Made by a program: the position numbers and the translations under genes. A stretch of 64,000 nucleotides of DNA from CBDCFV01 sp965261795 (GTDB lineage: Bacteria; Chloroflexota; Dehalococcoidia; Lucifugimonadales; UBA3495): positions 4,601,993-4,665,992 of the forward strand of contig OZ253476.1 in the NCBI GenBank assembly GCA_965261795.1, given 5' to 3'. Below the pieces are notes generated by a model. That model saw only the letters and a list, made by a program, of their open reading frames with translations. It did no database searches and was not told the origin of the DNA. Positions 1 through 8,427 of the stretch are shown in pieces (the stretch's first letter is position 1; the number at the start of each line of letters is the position of its first letter).

Positions 1-628
1 TGGGCCCTTCAGTCTGGCGGCCTGATATGGGCATCCAACCGTCGCAGTATTCCACCACCCGGTCAAAGGTGGTAGGGCCGTCGCCGCCCATGATGATGGG
101 CGGATGAGGCTTTTGCACCGGCTTGGGGTAAGACCATATTTTGTCAAAAGAGACGTACCGGCCATGAAATTCGGACTCGTCCTGGGTCCAGATCTCCTTC
201 ATGGCCAGGATGTTCTCCCGCATCACCCGCCAGCGGCGGCGGTACTGCGTGCCGTGGTTCGCCATCTCTTCGGCATTCCACCCGCCGCCGATGCCGAAGA
301 TGAACCTGCCGTTGGAGAGCATATCAAGGCTGGCAACTTCCTTAGCCGTAGTTATGGGGTCTCGTTCCATTATCAAGCAAATGCCGGTGCCCACCTTGAG
401 ATTGGTAGTAACGCTCGCTGCCGCGGTCAACGCTACAAAAGGATCGTAAGTGTGCCAGTAGTTCTTCGGGAGATCGCCGCCTCCCGGCCAAGGGCTGACC
501 CGGCTCGCCGGTATGTGAGTGTGCTCCGGGACCCACATAGACTCGAACCCGCGGTCTTCCAGCAACTTCGCCAGGTCGTCAGGCCTGATGGAGTAGTCGG
601 TGGAGAACATTGACGCGCCAATTTGCAT
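1..628 (-). CDS. LLM-class F420-dependent oxidoreductase, partial (cut by window edge)
   Basis: Translating the minus strand from an ATG at 628 gives an open frame that runs off the left edge, about 209 residues, starting MQIGASMFSTDYSIRPDDLA. It matches the N-terminal part of luciferase-like (TIM-barrel) oxidoreductases: 'ESMWVPEHTHIP', 'TNLKVGTGICLIMERDP', 'LDMLSNGRFIFGIGGGWNAEE' and 'PKPVQKPHPPIIMGG' are hallmark segments of the TIGR03619-type F420-dependent group. Such enzymes use F420 or FMN to oxidise or reduce small organic substrates; the substrate here cannot be told. The C-terminus is missing only because the window ends. Plus-strand frames over the same region (104-613) are shadows. 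Confidence 0.88.
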   Translation of the reverse strand, partial: MQIGASMFSTDYSIRPDDLAKLLEDRGFESMWVPEHTHIPASRVSPWPGGGDLPKNYWHTYDPFVALTAAASVTTNLKVGTGICLIMERDPITTAKEVASLDMLSNGRFIFGIGGGWNAEEMANHGTQYRRRWRVMRENILAMKEIWTQDESEFHGRYVSFDKIWSYPKPVQKPHPPIIMGGDGPTTFDRVVEYCDGWMPISGRQTEGP

Positions 629-749
629 TGCAACCTCACTGGAAAATGGAATCTGGCAGTAGTATAGCATCGTAATACAGGGTGGGTTTGCGTCAGTCCC
701 GCACCCTGCTTAAGATATGCGTTGAAATCCTTGGGCTTGGCGGTGAAGC

Positions 750-2684
750 TTGGCTGACAGAGAAAACGGGAAACAGGACACCGGAAAACCGCGGGGCCTG
801 AGCGTCTTGTTTCGAGAAATGAACGACAACTACCGCGGCGAAGTGGTAAAGCGGGCGCTCGATTGGCGCTCCTCAGTTTCCTCCGGCGCCCGCGCTGCGT
901 TGAACAATGCTATCAATTCCTACGTTGACGTGGACGGATTCAGAAACGCGGACAGGGCGATGACTCTGCTGCTCCTTAAACCCGTGACCGATAAGGCCGG
1001 TGCTCTCGATGCAATCGCCGGCGGTGTATTGAGGGTCTGGGCGGAGTCGCATGGGTCATTGCGGGATGAAGTTGTCGCTTTCTTCGAGGAAGAATCACTG
1101 TTGGACGGCGGCGGCGATTATACGGCGGAAACGGTCCTGACGTCTCCTCCGGAAAGCCGCTGGGACGACGCGACAAACAAGCTGATTGAGCGCCACCCCG
1201 ATGTCAGCAAAGACGACGTTCTGCTGATGAGCTACTACATTAGTGGGCGAATGCCCGATGTCAGCGAGGAGTCGGAGTCGTTGGATAACCCGGACAGTCC
1301 GCCAGAGCCGGCAACCCCTGATGAAACCGGCATTGGCGTCGGCGAGATATTGGCCGAAATCCGCGGGCGGCTGCTCTCTATGCCGCGGGACGACTCTTTC
1401 GAACAATTGTCAGCGGGACTGATTGACGAATTCCTTGACCGCTTGAGAATCCGTTGCCCCGACGGCATAGGTGACGAGTTACAGAGTCTCGACTTTACCG
1501 AGGCCGTCAAAGAGGTCCAGAAGGCCAAGTTCATCGAGCAGACGTTAGCAACCGGACTGGCTGCCGCTCTGTCCAACATCAAGAATGAACACTCTGGACT
1601 GCTCGATTTCTTTGAACTGGACGAAGACCGTCTGGCTGCGTTAATTCCGGGACCGGACGACTCTTTGGATGAGTTAGCTGAAAGGCTGAGAGCGTTTCTG
1701 GAGGAACACACGCGCCTGCGCCTGCATCGCCTTGCCCGGAATATGCTGGAAGTGGACTCGGTCTCCCGCAAGCTGGACGAATACGGTCCCATTCACGGCC
1801 AAGCGGCTACGTTCAAAGAGGAGCAATTTCGCAATTCACGGCGCTCCGAAATGCAAGAGGCCATCGACAGGGACTTCCGGCAACTTGCCAGTCTCATTTC
1901 CAGTGCGCCTCCGGTTGGAAATCCGGAAGTCGAACAAAGTGTTCAAGGACCCGGCGCTCAGATAAAAGAGGATACATCCCTCGACTCGCAAATCGCGGAC
2001 CCCAACCCTGGGCCTGAGACCGCGCCCATTGCTTGCTCCATAGACCATTACTTGCCTCTCTTGGAAGAGGTGCGGGACTTGCGCGAACAGAACCAGGACC
2101 TTGAGCAAGAGAACGATGAGCTTGAGGAAACCTGCAAACGACTGCGGCAGCAGTTGTACGACGCCCAGAGCAAGGAAGCGGGTCTGCGATGGGCCCTGGC
2201 AAGTCAATCAGACCCCGGCGTTGCTCACGAGGCAGCGGCGGAAGTAGCAACCGTTGAAGACGCGGTCAGGCTTGCCCGGAACAGTTTCGCCCACCGCTTG
2301 GTGATTGCCACCAATTCCGAGTCGAAAGTCGAGGAAAGCCAGTTCAAATGGCCTGACAAGGTATTGAGCGCGCTGGAGTGGCTGGCAACAACCTACTACG
2401 ATTCCCGGTCGGGACAGTTGACGGTTACCGACCTGGACGCGTCTTGCCGCGAGCACTGCGACATGTGGTACAAGTCCAGCCAGGGCGAAACTACCATGAT
2501 CGCCTACCCCAACTCGTACACCACCGTGGTGGACGGCGACCAGATATGGTTGGAGGAACACATCGGCAAGGGAAACAGCTTTGATCCGCGCCGGACTATC
2601 CGCATTGCATTCAATTGGGACAAAACCCGGCAGCAGGTGATAGTGGGCTATATTGGCCGGCACCAACGCACGCGGGCCTCATAA
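750..2684 (+). CDS. Unknown 644-aa coiled-coil protein with a C-terminal beta-rich domain
   Basis: I do not recognise a named family. The start is TTG at 750; an in-frame ATG at 819 (residue 24, MNDNYRGEVVKRALDW) is the alternative. Residues about 1-150 are helical and acidic, about 160-190 is a Pro/Glu/Ser-rich linker, and a strong coiled coil lies near 435-475 (heptads of L/E/Q such as 'LREQNQDLEQENDELEE'). The last 140 residues form a compact domain ending 'WLEEHIGKGNSFDPRRTIRI' and then 'GYIGRHQRTRAS', a pattern I associate with the C-terminus of scattered bacterial hypothetical proteins. No signal peptide or membrane segment is seen. The gene stands alone, divergent from the oxidoreductase to its left. 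Confidence 0.8.
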   Translation: MADRENGKQDTGKPRGLSVLFREMNDNYRGEVVKRALDWRSSVSSGARAALNNAINSYVDVDGFRNADRAMTLLLLKPVTDKAGALDAIAGGVLRVWAESHGSLRDEVVAFFEEESLLDGGGDYTAETVLTSPPESRWDDATNKLIERHPDVSKDDVLLMSYYISGRMPDVSEESESLDNPDSPPEPATPDETGIGVGEILAEIRGRLLSMPRDDSFEQLSAGLIDEFLDRLRIRCPDGIGDELQSLDFTEAVKEVQKAKFIEQTLATGLAAALSNIKNEHSGLLDFFELDEDRLAALIPGPDDSLDELAERLRAFLEEHTRLRLHRLARNMLEVDSVSRKLDEYGPIHGQAATFKEEQFRNSRRSEMQEAIDRDFRQLASLISSAPPVGNPEVEQSVQGPGAQIKEDTSLDSQIADPNPGPETAPIACSIDHYLPLLEEVRDLREQNQDLEQENDELEETCKRLRQQLYDAQSKEAGLRWALASQSDPGVAHEAAAEVATVEDAVRLARNSFAHRLVIATNSESKVEESQFKWPDKVLSALEWLATTYYDSRSGQLTVTDLDASCREHCDMWYKSSQGETTMIAYPNSYTTVVDGDQIWLEEHIGKGNSFDPRRTIRIAFNWDKTRQQVIVGYIGRHQRTRAS

Positions 2685-2861
2685 AGCTGGGAGCGTAGGA
2701 CAGGGGCTTGCGGATAATTATGGGGCAGTGGGAAGATAAGCGTACTTCGCCGGTGACTTATCCAATTTGTGGTAACCTGATCACCGCCGACCGCACCAAT
2801 GAGAGAACCTATCTGGCCTCGACAAACATGATCAACCAATTCCGCTCCCGTTGGAGGTACT

Positions 2862-3692
2862 ATGCCAGAACCCAGAGTAATTTACCTGCCCAAACCCGGC
2901 AGCCTCATTGACGTTGACCGGGAATTTTACGGACGTATAGCCCAGGAGACGGAGACCCGGAGCCTGGTTGAACAGTTCGAGGTGCCGATACGCTCCGGCA
3001 AGGCTTGGCCAGTCCTGGCGGGCCAGATTTGCCGCATCGTCGTGGTGGAAGGGGCGCAGGTGGCTGACTTCAACGCGTGGAACCTGAACAACCCCCGGGA
3101 ACGATTCTGGGCGGCCCGCACCAAGCAGTTGCACCGGGCCCATGTGACCACCTTCGACCGGCTATGGTCCTGCCTGCCCTACTTGCGGCCAATGCTTACC
3201 ATCACCGGCGATACGGTGGACTATCCCTTGGACGAGGACGGCGCCGGATGCCATGACCTGCTCGGCACTCGCTGCGACCCATACGTTCACAAGCTGCTGA
3301 ACGGTGAGGACTTCGACTACTGCTGCCACTCCAACCTGGTCAGGGCTGTCACTCCGTACCATCTTGACGAGAGCGACGTCCACGACGTGCTGAACATCTT
3401 CCAAGTGACCGGACTCACCAAGGACGACCGTTACTTCGTGAAACCTTCACCGGCGAAGCAAGGGGACTACTTCGAATTCTTCGCCGAGATAGACCTGCTT
3501 TGCGCCATTTCCACTTGTCCCCACGGAGACCTCTCGGTCCAGGTTTGGGGAGAAGAAGACGCCGTCGACCCCATCGACACTTGTCACCCGCTGGGCGTCG
3601 AGATTTATCAACCTCGTCAGGAACTCCTGGAAGGTTGGCAGTCGCCTCCAACAGTCGACTACCGCGGTATCCACGGACTTGATAAACCATGA
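2862..3692 (+). CDS. DUF1989 / urea carboxylase-associated family protein
   Basis: The 276-aa protein carries the DUF1989 core: 'VVEGAQVADFNAWNLNNPRE', 'DLLGTRCDPYVH', 'CHSNLVRAVTPYHLDE', and 'PSPAKQGDYFEFFAEIDLL' followed by 'CAISTCPHGD'. Members are often found beside urea carboxylase or amino-acid/glycine catabolic genes and are thought to be small-molecule enzymes or accessory proteins; the Cys/His-rich stretches suggest metal binding. No urea carboxylase is nearby, so its partner is unknown. An ATG at 2862 follows GTTGGAGGT, a good ribosome site. Length is normal for the family. The epimerase gene follows in the same direction after about 65 bases, so the two may be co-transcribed. Confidence 0.85.
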   Translation: MPEPRVIYLPKPGSLIDVDREFYGRIAQETETRSLVEQFEVPIRSGKAWPVLAGQICRIVVVEGAQVADFNAWNLNNPRERFWAARTKQLHRAHVTTFDRLWSCLPYLRPMLTITGDTVDYPLDEDGAGCHDLLGTRCDPYVHKLLNGEDFDYCCHSNLVRAVTPYHLDESDVHDVLNIFQVTGLTKDDRYFVKPSPAKQGDYFEFFAEIDLLCAISTCPHGDLSVQVWGEEDAVDPIDTCHPLGVEIYQPRQELLEGWQSPPTVDYRGIHGLDKP

Positions 3693-3759
3693 GAAGCCGG
3701 TAGTCCGTATGTGGTGGGCCGGTCGAATCATCAACCAAGGGAATTAGCCGGAGGAAGCG

Positions 3760-4596
3760 ATGATAGTAGTAACCGGAGCAGCAGGGAGACTGGGACGCAG
3801 GGTGGTGCAGTTGCTGGTGGACCGCGGCATTGAGGTCCTGGCCACTGACATACTGTCGGCCGACGACCTCCCAACGGAATTCGTTCGCTGCGACCTCGGC
3901 GACGCCAGCGCCGTCGATGACCTCCTGAAGGACACGGAAGCCGTTGTTCACATGGGCGCCATACCCGGGCCGCTGCGTGACCCTCCCCGGGTAATCTTCG
4001 ACAACAACGTAGCCAGCACCTTCAACATCATGATGTCGGCGGCGGAGTTGGGGCTCCGCAGGATAGTGTTCTCGTCCAGCGCCTTCGGCATGGGTTGGGC
4101 CCACGACGGGAACGCTTTCGTGCCGCTGTACCTGCCATTGGACGAGGAACACCCCATGATGCCCTTCGAGCCTTACGGCCTATCCAAGCAGGTCGGGGAA
4201 GACATTGGGAGGATGATCGCCCGCAACTCGGCAACGACCGTCGTCAGCCTGCGATTCACCAACGTAGCGCTGCCGGAGATCCAAGCGGAGTTTCCTTGGC
4301 CGGCGCCCACCCCTGAGAATCCCCTGACCCTCGTGATGTGGGCCTACGCCGACGCCAGGGACGTGGCAGAGGCTCACGTGCTGGCGCTGGATGCCGACAT
4401 AGAAGAATATGAGGCATTCATGATCGCCCAGCCCTCCAGCCGTTTCAACGAGCCGACGGTGGACATCATCAAGAATAACTTCGGCGACCGCGTCGAGATA
4501 CGGGAAGGGCTGACCGGCACGGCCAGCGTGATCAGCACGGAGAAAGCCCAGCGTATGCTGGGGTGGCAGCCCCGCCATGACTGGAGGGCTGCATAA
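3760..4596 (+). CDS. NAD(P)-dependent epimerase/dehydratase (extended SDR)
   Basis: A 278-aa Rossmann-fold protein. The nucleotide-binding motif TGAAGRLG is at residues 5-12, an acidic residue follows the second strand ('VLATDIL', favouring NAD), and the catalytic set is present: 'VFSSSAFGMG' gives the Ser and 'YGLSKQVGED' gives the YxxxK pair. The C-terminal segment 'TEKAQRMLGWQPRHDWR' is typical of sugar epimerases and related dehydratases. The exact substrate is not evident; nucleotide-sugar or uronate dehydrogenase-like activity is possible. A ribosome site CCGGAGGAAGCG precedes the ATG. It lies downstream of the DUF1989 gene on the same strand. Confidence 0.85.
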   Translation: MIVVTGAAGRLGRRVVQLLVDRGIEVLATDILSADDLPTEFVRCDLGDASAVDDLLKDTEAVVHMGAIPGPLRDPPRVIFDNNVASTFNIMMSAAELGLRRIVFSSSAFGMGWAHDGNAFVPLYLPLDEEHPMMPFEPYGLSKQVGEDIGRMIARNSATTVVSLRFTNVALPEIQAEFPWPAPTPENPLTLVMWAYADARDVAEAHVLALDADIEEYEAFMIAQPSSRFNEPTVDIIKNNFGDRVEIREGLTGTASVISTEKAQRMLGWQPRHDWRAA

Positions 4597-4613
4597 AACT
4601 TACCGGCGCCGGA

Positions 4614-5489
4614 CTACCTGCGGCCCAAATCCAGCGTCATAAGTTCTTCGCCGAAGACCAACTCCCCGTCGTAAATCCTCTTCACGTCACCGATGCCCTT
4701 TTCCATCGGGCCGTGCTGGCTCAGGTGAGGCCCGGTGTGTACCAGGACAAGGCGTTTAACCCCCGCCTCCTGGGCCATACCGGCTGCGCCCCTCGTGCCG
4801 CACATGCTGTTTTGTCCTTCCCCCGTGGCCTCCATCTCATCCGAATCGTCCCAACACATGCAAAGCATCACGTCGGCGTCTTTGGCCAAATCGACCACAG
4901 ACTGGCAGGGACGGGTGTCACCGGTGAATACTACGCTGCCATCCGGCGTATCTAACCGGTAAGCCAGACAGTCCAACCAAGGCTGAGCATGTTCTGCGAT
5001 AGATGCTGTCACGGTCCAGTCGCTGCCCGAATGCACCAGTCCGGGGCCAATGTCCCGAACGTCCACTGACGGGGGCTTGCGTGGCAGCGTGCCGCCGCGG
5101 TTCACAAAGACCCGTTGGCTTCCGGGGGAGTTGATGCGGGCCCGCCAGTCGTGGGCGAACGCGCCATGCTCCTCACTCAGAATACGCTCTGTAATGGTTT
5201 CGGTCAGAGTCGGGCCAAACACCCGCAGTTCGTTTTCCTTGCCGGAGCTTTGGTCCCACCGGCACAGCAGGAAACACGGGTAGTCAACGTCATGGTCGAA
5301 GTGGTGGTGGCTGAAGAAGAGATTGTCTATCTGGGTGGGCCACAGCCCCGCCTGTACCAGCTTGTAGGTGGTAGCGGGGCCGCAATCGAACATAATATAT
5401 TGGCCCCCAACCTCGACAACGTGGGAAGAACCGAACCTCGTAGGCGTCGGAGTGGGAGTCCCGGTCCCCAACAAGTATATCTTGGCCAA
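4614..5489 (-). CDS. Metallo-beta-lactamase-fold hydrolase (RNase Z/arylsulfatase-like)
   Basis: The 291-aa protein begins 'MAKIYLLGTGTPTPTPTRFG', typical of the RNase Z-like branch of the MBL superfamily. The zinc motif HHHFDHD (HxHxDH type) is near residue 61, a later 'VVFTGDTRP' supplies the bridging Asp, and 'RLVLVHTGPHLSQ' supplies a further His. It is shorter than elongated tRNase Z and lacks an evident flexible exosite arm, so a small-molecule hydrolase is more likely than tRNA maturation. The gene lies 21 bases downstream of the NHL-repeat gene on the same strand, suggesting co-expression. Start codon is ATG at 5489. Confidence 0.85.
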   Translation of the reverse strand: MAKIYLLGTGTPTPTPTRFGSSHVVEVGGQYIMFDCGPATTYKLVQAGLWPTQIDNLFFSHHHFDHDVDYPCFLLCRWDQSSGKENELRVFGPTLTETITERILSEEHGAFAHDWRARINSPGSQRVFVNRGGTLPRKPPSVDVRDIGPGLVHSGSDWTVTASIAEHAQPWLDCLAYRLDTPDGSVVFTGDTRPCQSVVDLAKDADVMLCMCWDDSDEMEATGEGQNSMCGTRGAAGMAQEAGVKRLVLVHTGPHLSQHGPMEKGIGDVKRIYDGELVFGEELMTLDLGRR

Positions 5490-5510
5490 CTGTTCACACT
5501 CCTTTCTAGG

Positions 5511-6542
5511 CTACCGCTTCTGGTACACTTGGAACCGGTGCCGGTTGGTTTCGGTGACGTAGAGCCGCCCATCCTTGTCCAACGACACTGACACCGGGCC
5601 CCAGAAGTACGGCTCGGTCTGGGACGATACGTGATAAGGGGCCGTCAAATGCTCCGGCAGCTCGGGGAAAAGGTCTGACGTATCCCTTTCCCTCTTCTCC
5701 TCGGGGTTGACCTCAAGGTACTCCGCCGCCCACTTGGAAACGGTCCCCTCTCCTCTCAAAAGGACTTGGAACCCGCCGTCGGGGCCAAGTATCTGCACCC
5801 GCTCGTTGCCCCAGTCGGCCACGTAAATGTAGCCCTCTCCGTCCACGGCCACAGCGGACGGCCGGTTGAACTCTCCTTCATCGGTCCCTGGACTGCCGTA
5901 GCTGGCAATGAACTGGCCGGTGTTGGTGAACTTCTGGACCCTGTCGTTACGCCAGTCAGCCACGTAAACGTTGTCGTCTCCGTCGACGGCAACTCCCCAA
6001 GGGAGGTTGAATTGGCTCTCTCCGTCACCCGGGCCTCCCCACCCCAGCAGAAATGCGCCGTCGGGGGTGAATTTCTGCACCCGGTTGTTGTGCTGGTCGG
6101 CGATGAAAACGTTGTTTTGAGAGTCGAACGCTATCCCGGCAGGGCCGTTGACCTGGCCTTCCCCGGCTCCTGCCTCGCCCCACTTGCCCAGGAATTTGCC
6201 CGACGAGTCGTAAATCGAGACGCGGTTGTTGTACTCGTCGGTAACGAACAGGCGCTGCTCGGCGTCAAATACGATGCAAACGGGCCAGACCAACTGGCCG
6301 TCGCCCGCGCCGTAACCGTAGCCGAATTCCCCTAAGTAGTCCTCATCCAGGTTGCAGATGCCGACGCGGATTCCCGCCGCCCGGCCCGGGTCGCACCGGT
6401 TGAGTACGAAGATTCTTCCGTCGTCGGCCACCGCCAAGTCGGAAGGCGTCGAGAAGCCGCGTCCGTTCAGGCCGTTGTTGACGATGCCAATGGTCTTGAC
6501 GTAGTTGATTTCAATGGTCTTGGCTGAGGCGTGGGTGCTCAC
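5511..6542 (-). CDS. NHL-repeat beta-propeller protein
   Basis: The 343-aa protein contains about five NHL repeats in its central part, each of the form 'hhxPxGhAhDxxxNhYVADxxNxRVQKF' (for example 'VYVADWRNDRVQKF' and 'IYVADWGNERVQIL'). These form a six-bladed propeller. No signal peptide is visible, so it is probably cytoplasmic, unlike many NHL proteins. Similar stand-alone propellers have been described as peptidylglycine-lyase-like or binding scaffolds, but no function can be assigned here. It is the upstream gene of a likely two-gene unit with the MBL-fold hydrolase. Confidence 0.85.
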   Translation of the reverse strand: MSTHASAKTIEINYVKTIGIVNNGLNGRGFSTPSDLAVADDGRIFVLNRCDPGRAAGIRVGICNLDEDYLGEFGYGYGAGDGQLVWPVCIVFDAEQRLFVTDEYNNRVSIYDSSGKFLGKWGEAGAGEGQVNGPAGIAFDSQNNVFIADQHNNRVQKFTPDGAFLLGWGGPGDGESQFNLPWGVAVDGDDNVYVADWRNDRVQKFTNTGQFIASYGSPGTDEGEFNRPSAVAVDGEGYIYVADWGNERVQILGPDGGFQVLLRGEGTVSKWAAEYLEVNPEEKRERDTSDLFPELPEHLTAPYHVSSQTEPYFWGPVSVSLDKDGRLYVTETNRHRFQVYQKR

Positions 6543-6614
6543 TGAATAGCCTCCATCTGTCTCGGTAATACCGGCCCAGGCTTTACTTGCCGCCGGAAAT
6601 ACGGGCGCCTCTTG

Positions 6615-6739
6615 GTCGCTATCTCAAAGATTGGCGCACTACCCAACCCGTCATTCCCGCGAAGGCGGGAATCTATGGCCTTCAACCATTGACGAGTCAA
6701 TGCCAGAAGAACCACCAGGTTGTGAAATAGTTTCTTAAC
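6615..6739. mobile_element. MITE-like element, family 2, copy A (degenerate)
   Basis: The left end reads CTATCTCAAAGATTGGCG and the right end GTGAAATAGTTTCTTAA, which are imperfect inverted repeats. The left interior 'GCGCACTACCCAACCCGTCA' is shared with the elements at 37489 and 39649. The core is the window's common palindrome (6648-6677), CGTCATTCCCGC then GCGGGAATC. It fills the gap upstream of the NHL gene. No transposase is encoded; the ends are the most decayed of the three copies. Confidence 0.55.
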
Positions 6740-6827
6740 CTGCCAAGGGCTGCGCAATATCGCAGCCCTTGAATTTGCAGAGGACACTATTGGCTCCACC
6801 CGTTAAACGGCCTGACCATTCCGGGAA

Positions 6828-8243
6828 TCAAGCCAACTGGAACTCCCTGGTGGAAGCAACCAGCCGGAGCATGTTGCCAACCCGCTGCTCCGACTCGTCC
6901 CCCGGCTGCCGGCCGGTCAGGTCCAACTCGCCTTGGTGAGCCGCGTAGGACACCAGCGCGTTGTGGGTCGAGTCTGATACGGTTATCGGCCCCACAATGT
7001 CCAGACACCGGTCCACCAACTCTTCCGGGGTCAGCGTTCCCCCTGTTTCATGGGCCAGCCGGTCGATTATGGCCCTGACCCCAGGCCTGTTGACGTTGCT
7101 CAATTCCTTGGCGGCAAAGTTGAGCCGCTCCACGAACGAACCGCTGTCAATCCACTCGACGCCCTCATGCCACCCTTCAACCGTGGGTGGCTGGAGGAGG
7201 CCCTGCCCCATGAACAGCGATTGGTTGGTAACCTTTTCAATGCCCAGCGTAGGCGTTTGGTAACTGCCGGCCATGCGCATTGCCCCGACCATAAGTTCAA
7301 CAGGGCCCTTCACTCGGGCGAAGTGGGCTTTCCCGGACTTGAAGTAGTCCGAGTGGAAGAGGGTACGGAGCATCGACCGTATCTCGTAGCCCGACTCGAA
7401 ATAGCAGCGCATCATGTCCTGTATAGCCTCTTCGCCCTCAGCGTCAATCTCATCGGCGGCGAAGAACTGGAACAGCCTGGTTGAAACGAACCGGGCCGTC
7501 GCCTCCTGTTGCACAACGATGTCGATTATGTCTTCCCCGTTGAAGTTGCCCGTATGTCCCAGGAAGGTTTTCTCACCATCGTCATGGTCCTCTTCACGGT
7601 ACTGGAAGTGCCACGCGATGCGGCTGTAGGGCCAGATTGAGTCCTTGCTGGCGCGGATGGACATGTACTCTGCGTTGGCCATAGTCCAGCCCGTGAAAGC
7701 CCGGGAGCCTTCCTTGATGTCCTGCTCGGAGTAGTTCCCGATGCCCATGGAGAAGAGTTCCAAAAGCTCTCGCCCGTAGTTCTCGTTGACGGCGCCTTTA
7801 TGATTTTCGTTATTGTCCAGCCACAGGATCATCGCCGGGTCTTTGGACAACTCCACCAGCAGGTCCTGGTAGTTACCCAAGCCGCACCGTCGGAACATAT
7901 CAACCTGGTTCAACAATGCCCGGGCTTGGTTGAGCTTGGCATACCCGGTGGCGAATAACCCGTGCCAGAACAGGGCAATCTTCTCCTCCAAGGGGCACTT
8001 GGTGCTGATCATCCGGTACATCCAATAAGCGCCGGCTCCCGCTATGTCCCTGGCCTCCGACATCTCGGCGTGATACCGGCGGATCAGGTCGTCGGGAATA
8101 TTCTGGGCATCGCCGGGGTACAGAAGCTCCTCAACAACGGCATCGTACCCTTTTGCCATGTACTGGTCCAACTCATCAGGAGTCGCCCCAAAACCCGCCC
8201 GTCTTAAAAGGTGGGCCATTAGAGCGGTGTCTTGATTGGTCAT
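6828..8243 (-). CDS. DUF1800 domain-containing protein
   Basis: The 471-aa protein is a full-length DUF1800 member: 'LLRRAGFGATPDELDQYMAK' at the N-terminus, 'RALLNQVDMFRRCGLGNYQDLLVELSKDPAMILWLDN' in the middle and 'NENYGRELLELFSMGIGNYSEQDI', the signature of the family. DUF1800 proteins are usually encoded next to DUF1501 proteins, as here, and the pair is thought to act in a shared, probably secreted or surface process of unknown chemistry. No clear Sec signal is present. It lies downstream of the DUF1501 gene, from which it is separated by 184 bases of degenerate palindromic repeats. Confidence 0.9.
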   Translation of the reverse strand: MTNQDTALMAHLLRRAGFGATPDELDQYMAKGYDAVVEELLYPGDAQNIPDDLIRRYHAEMSEARDIAGAGAYWMYRMISTKCPLEEKIALFWHGLFATGYAKLNQARALLNQVDMFRRCGLGNYQDLLVELSKDPAMILWLDNNENHKGAVNENYGRELLELFSMGIGNYSEQDIKEGSRAFTGWTMANAEYMSIRASKDSIWPYSRIAWHFQYREEDHDDGEKTFLGHTGNFNGEDIIDIVVQQEATARFVSTRLFQFFAADEIDAEGEEAIQDMMRCYFESGYEIRSMLRTLFHSDYFKSGKAHFARVKGPVELMVGAMRMAGSYQTPTLGIEKVTNQSLFMGQGLLQPPTVEGWHEGVEWIDSGSFVERLNFAAKELSNVNRPGVRAIIDRLAHETGGTLTPEELVDRCLDIVGPITVSDSTHNALVSYAAHQGELDLTGRQPGDESEQRVGNMLRLVASTREFQLA

Positions 8244-8290
8244 TCTTCCTCCACGGTGTCACCGGACTTTGGTGAGAACACTTGCAAAAA

Positions 8291-8424
8291 CGTCATTCCC
8301 TTGCAACATCGTCATCCCCACGCAGGCAGGGACCCACATCGTCGTTCCTCCCGCAGGCGGGAACCCTCCCGCCACAACATCATCATTCCCGATCGTCATT
8401 CCCGCGCAGGCGGGAATCTATACG
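8291..8424. repeat. Cluster of degenerate REP-type palindromes
   Basis: This spacer between the DUF1501 and DUF1800 genes holds four to five decayed left halves of the palindrome (CGTCATTCCC, CGTCATCCCC, CGTCGTTCCT, CATCATTCCC) leading into one intact copy ending GCAGGCGGGAATC at about 8416. The half-units precede the complete palindrome, the polarity seen throughout the window. Confidence 0.75.
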
Positions 8425-8427
8425 GTA

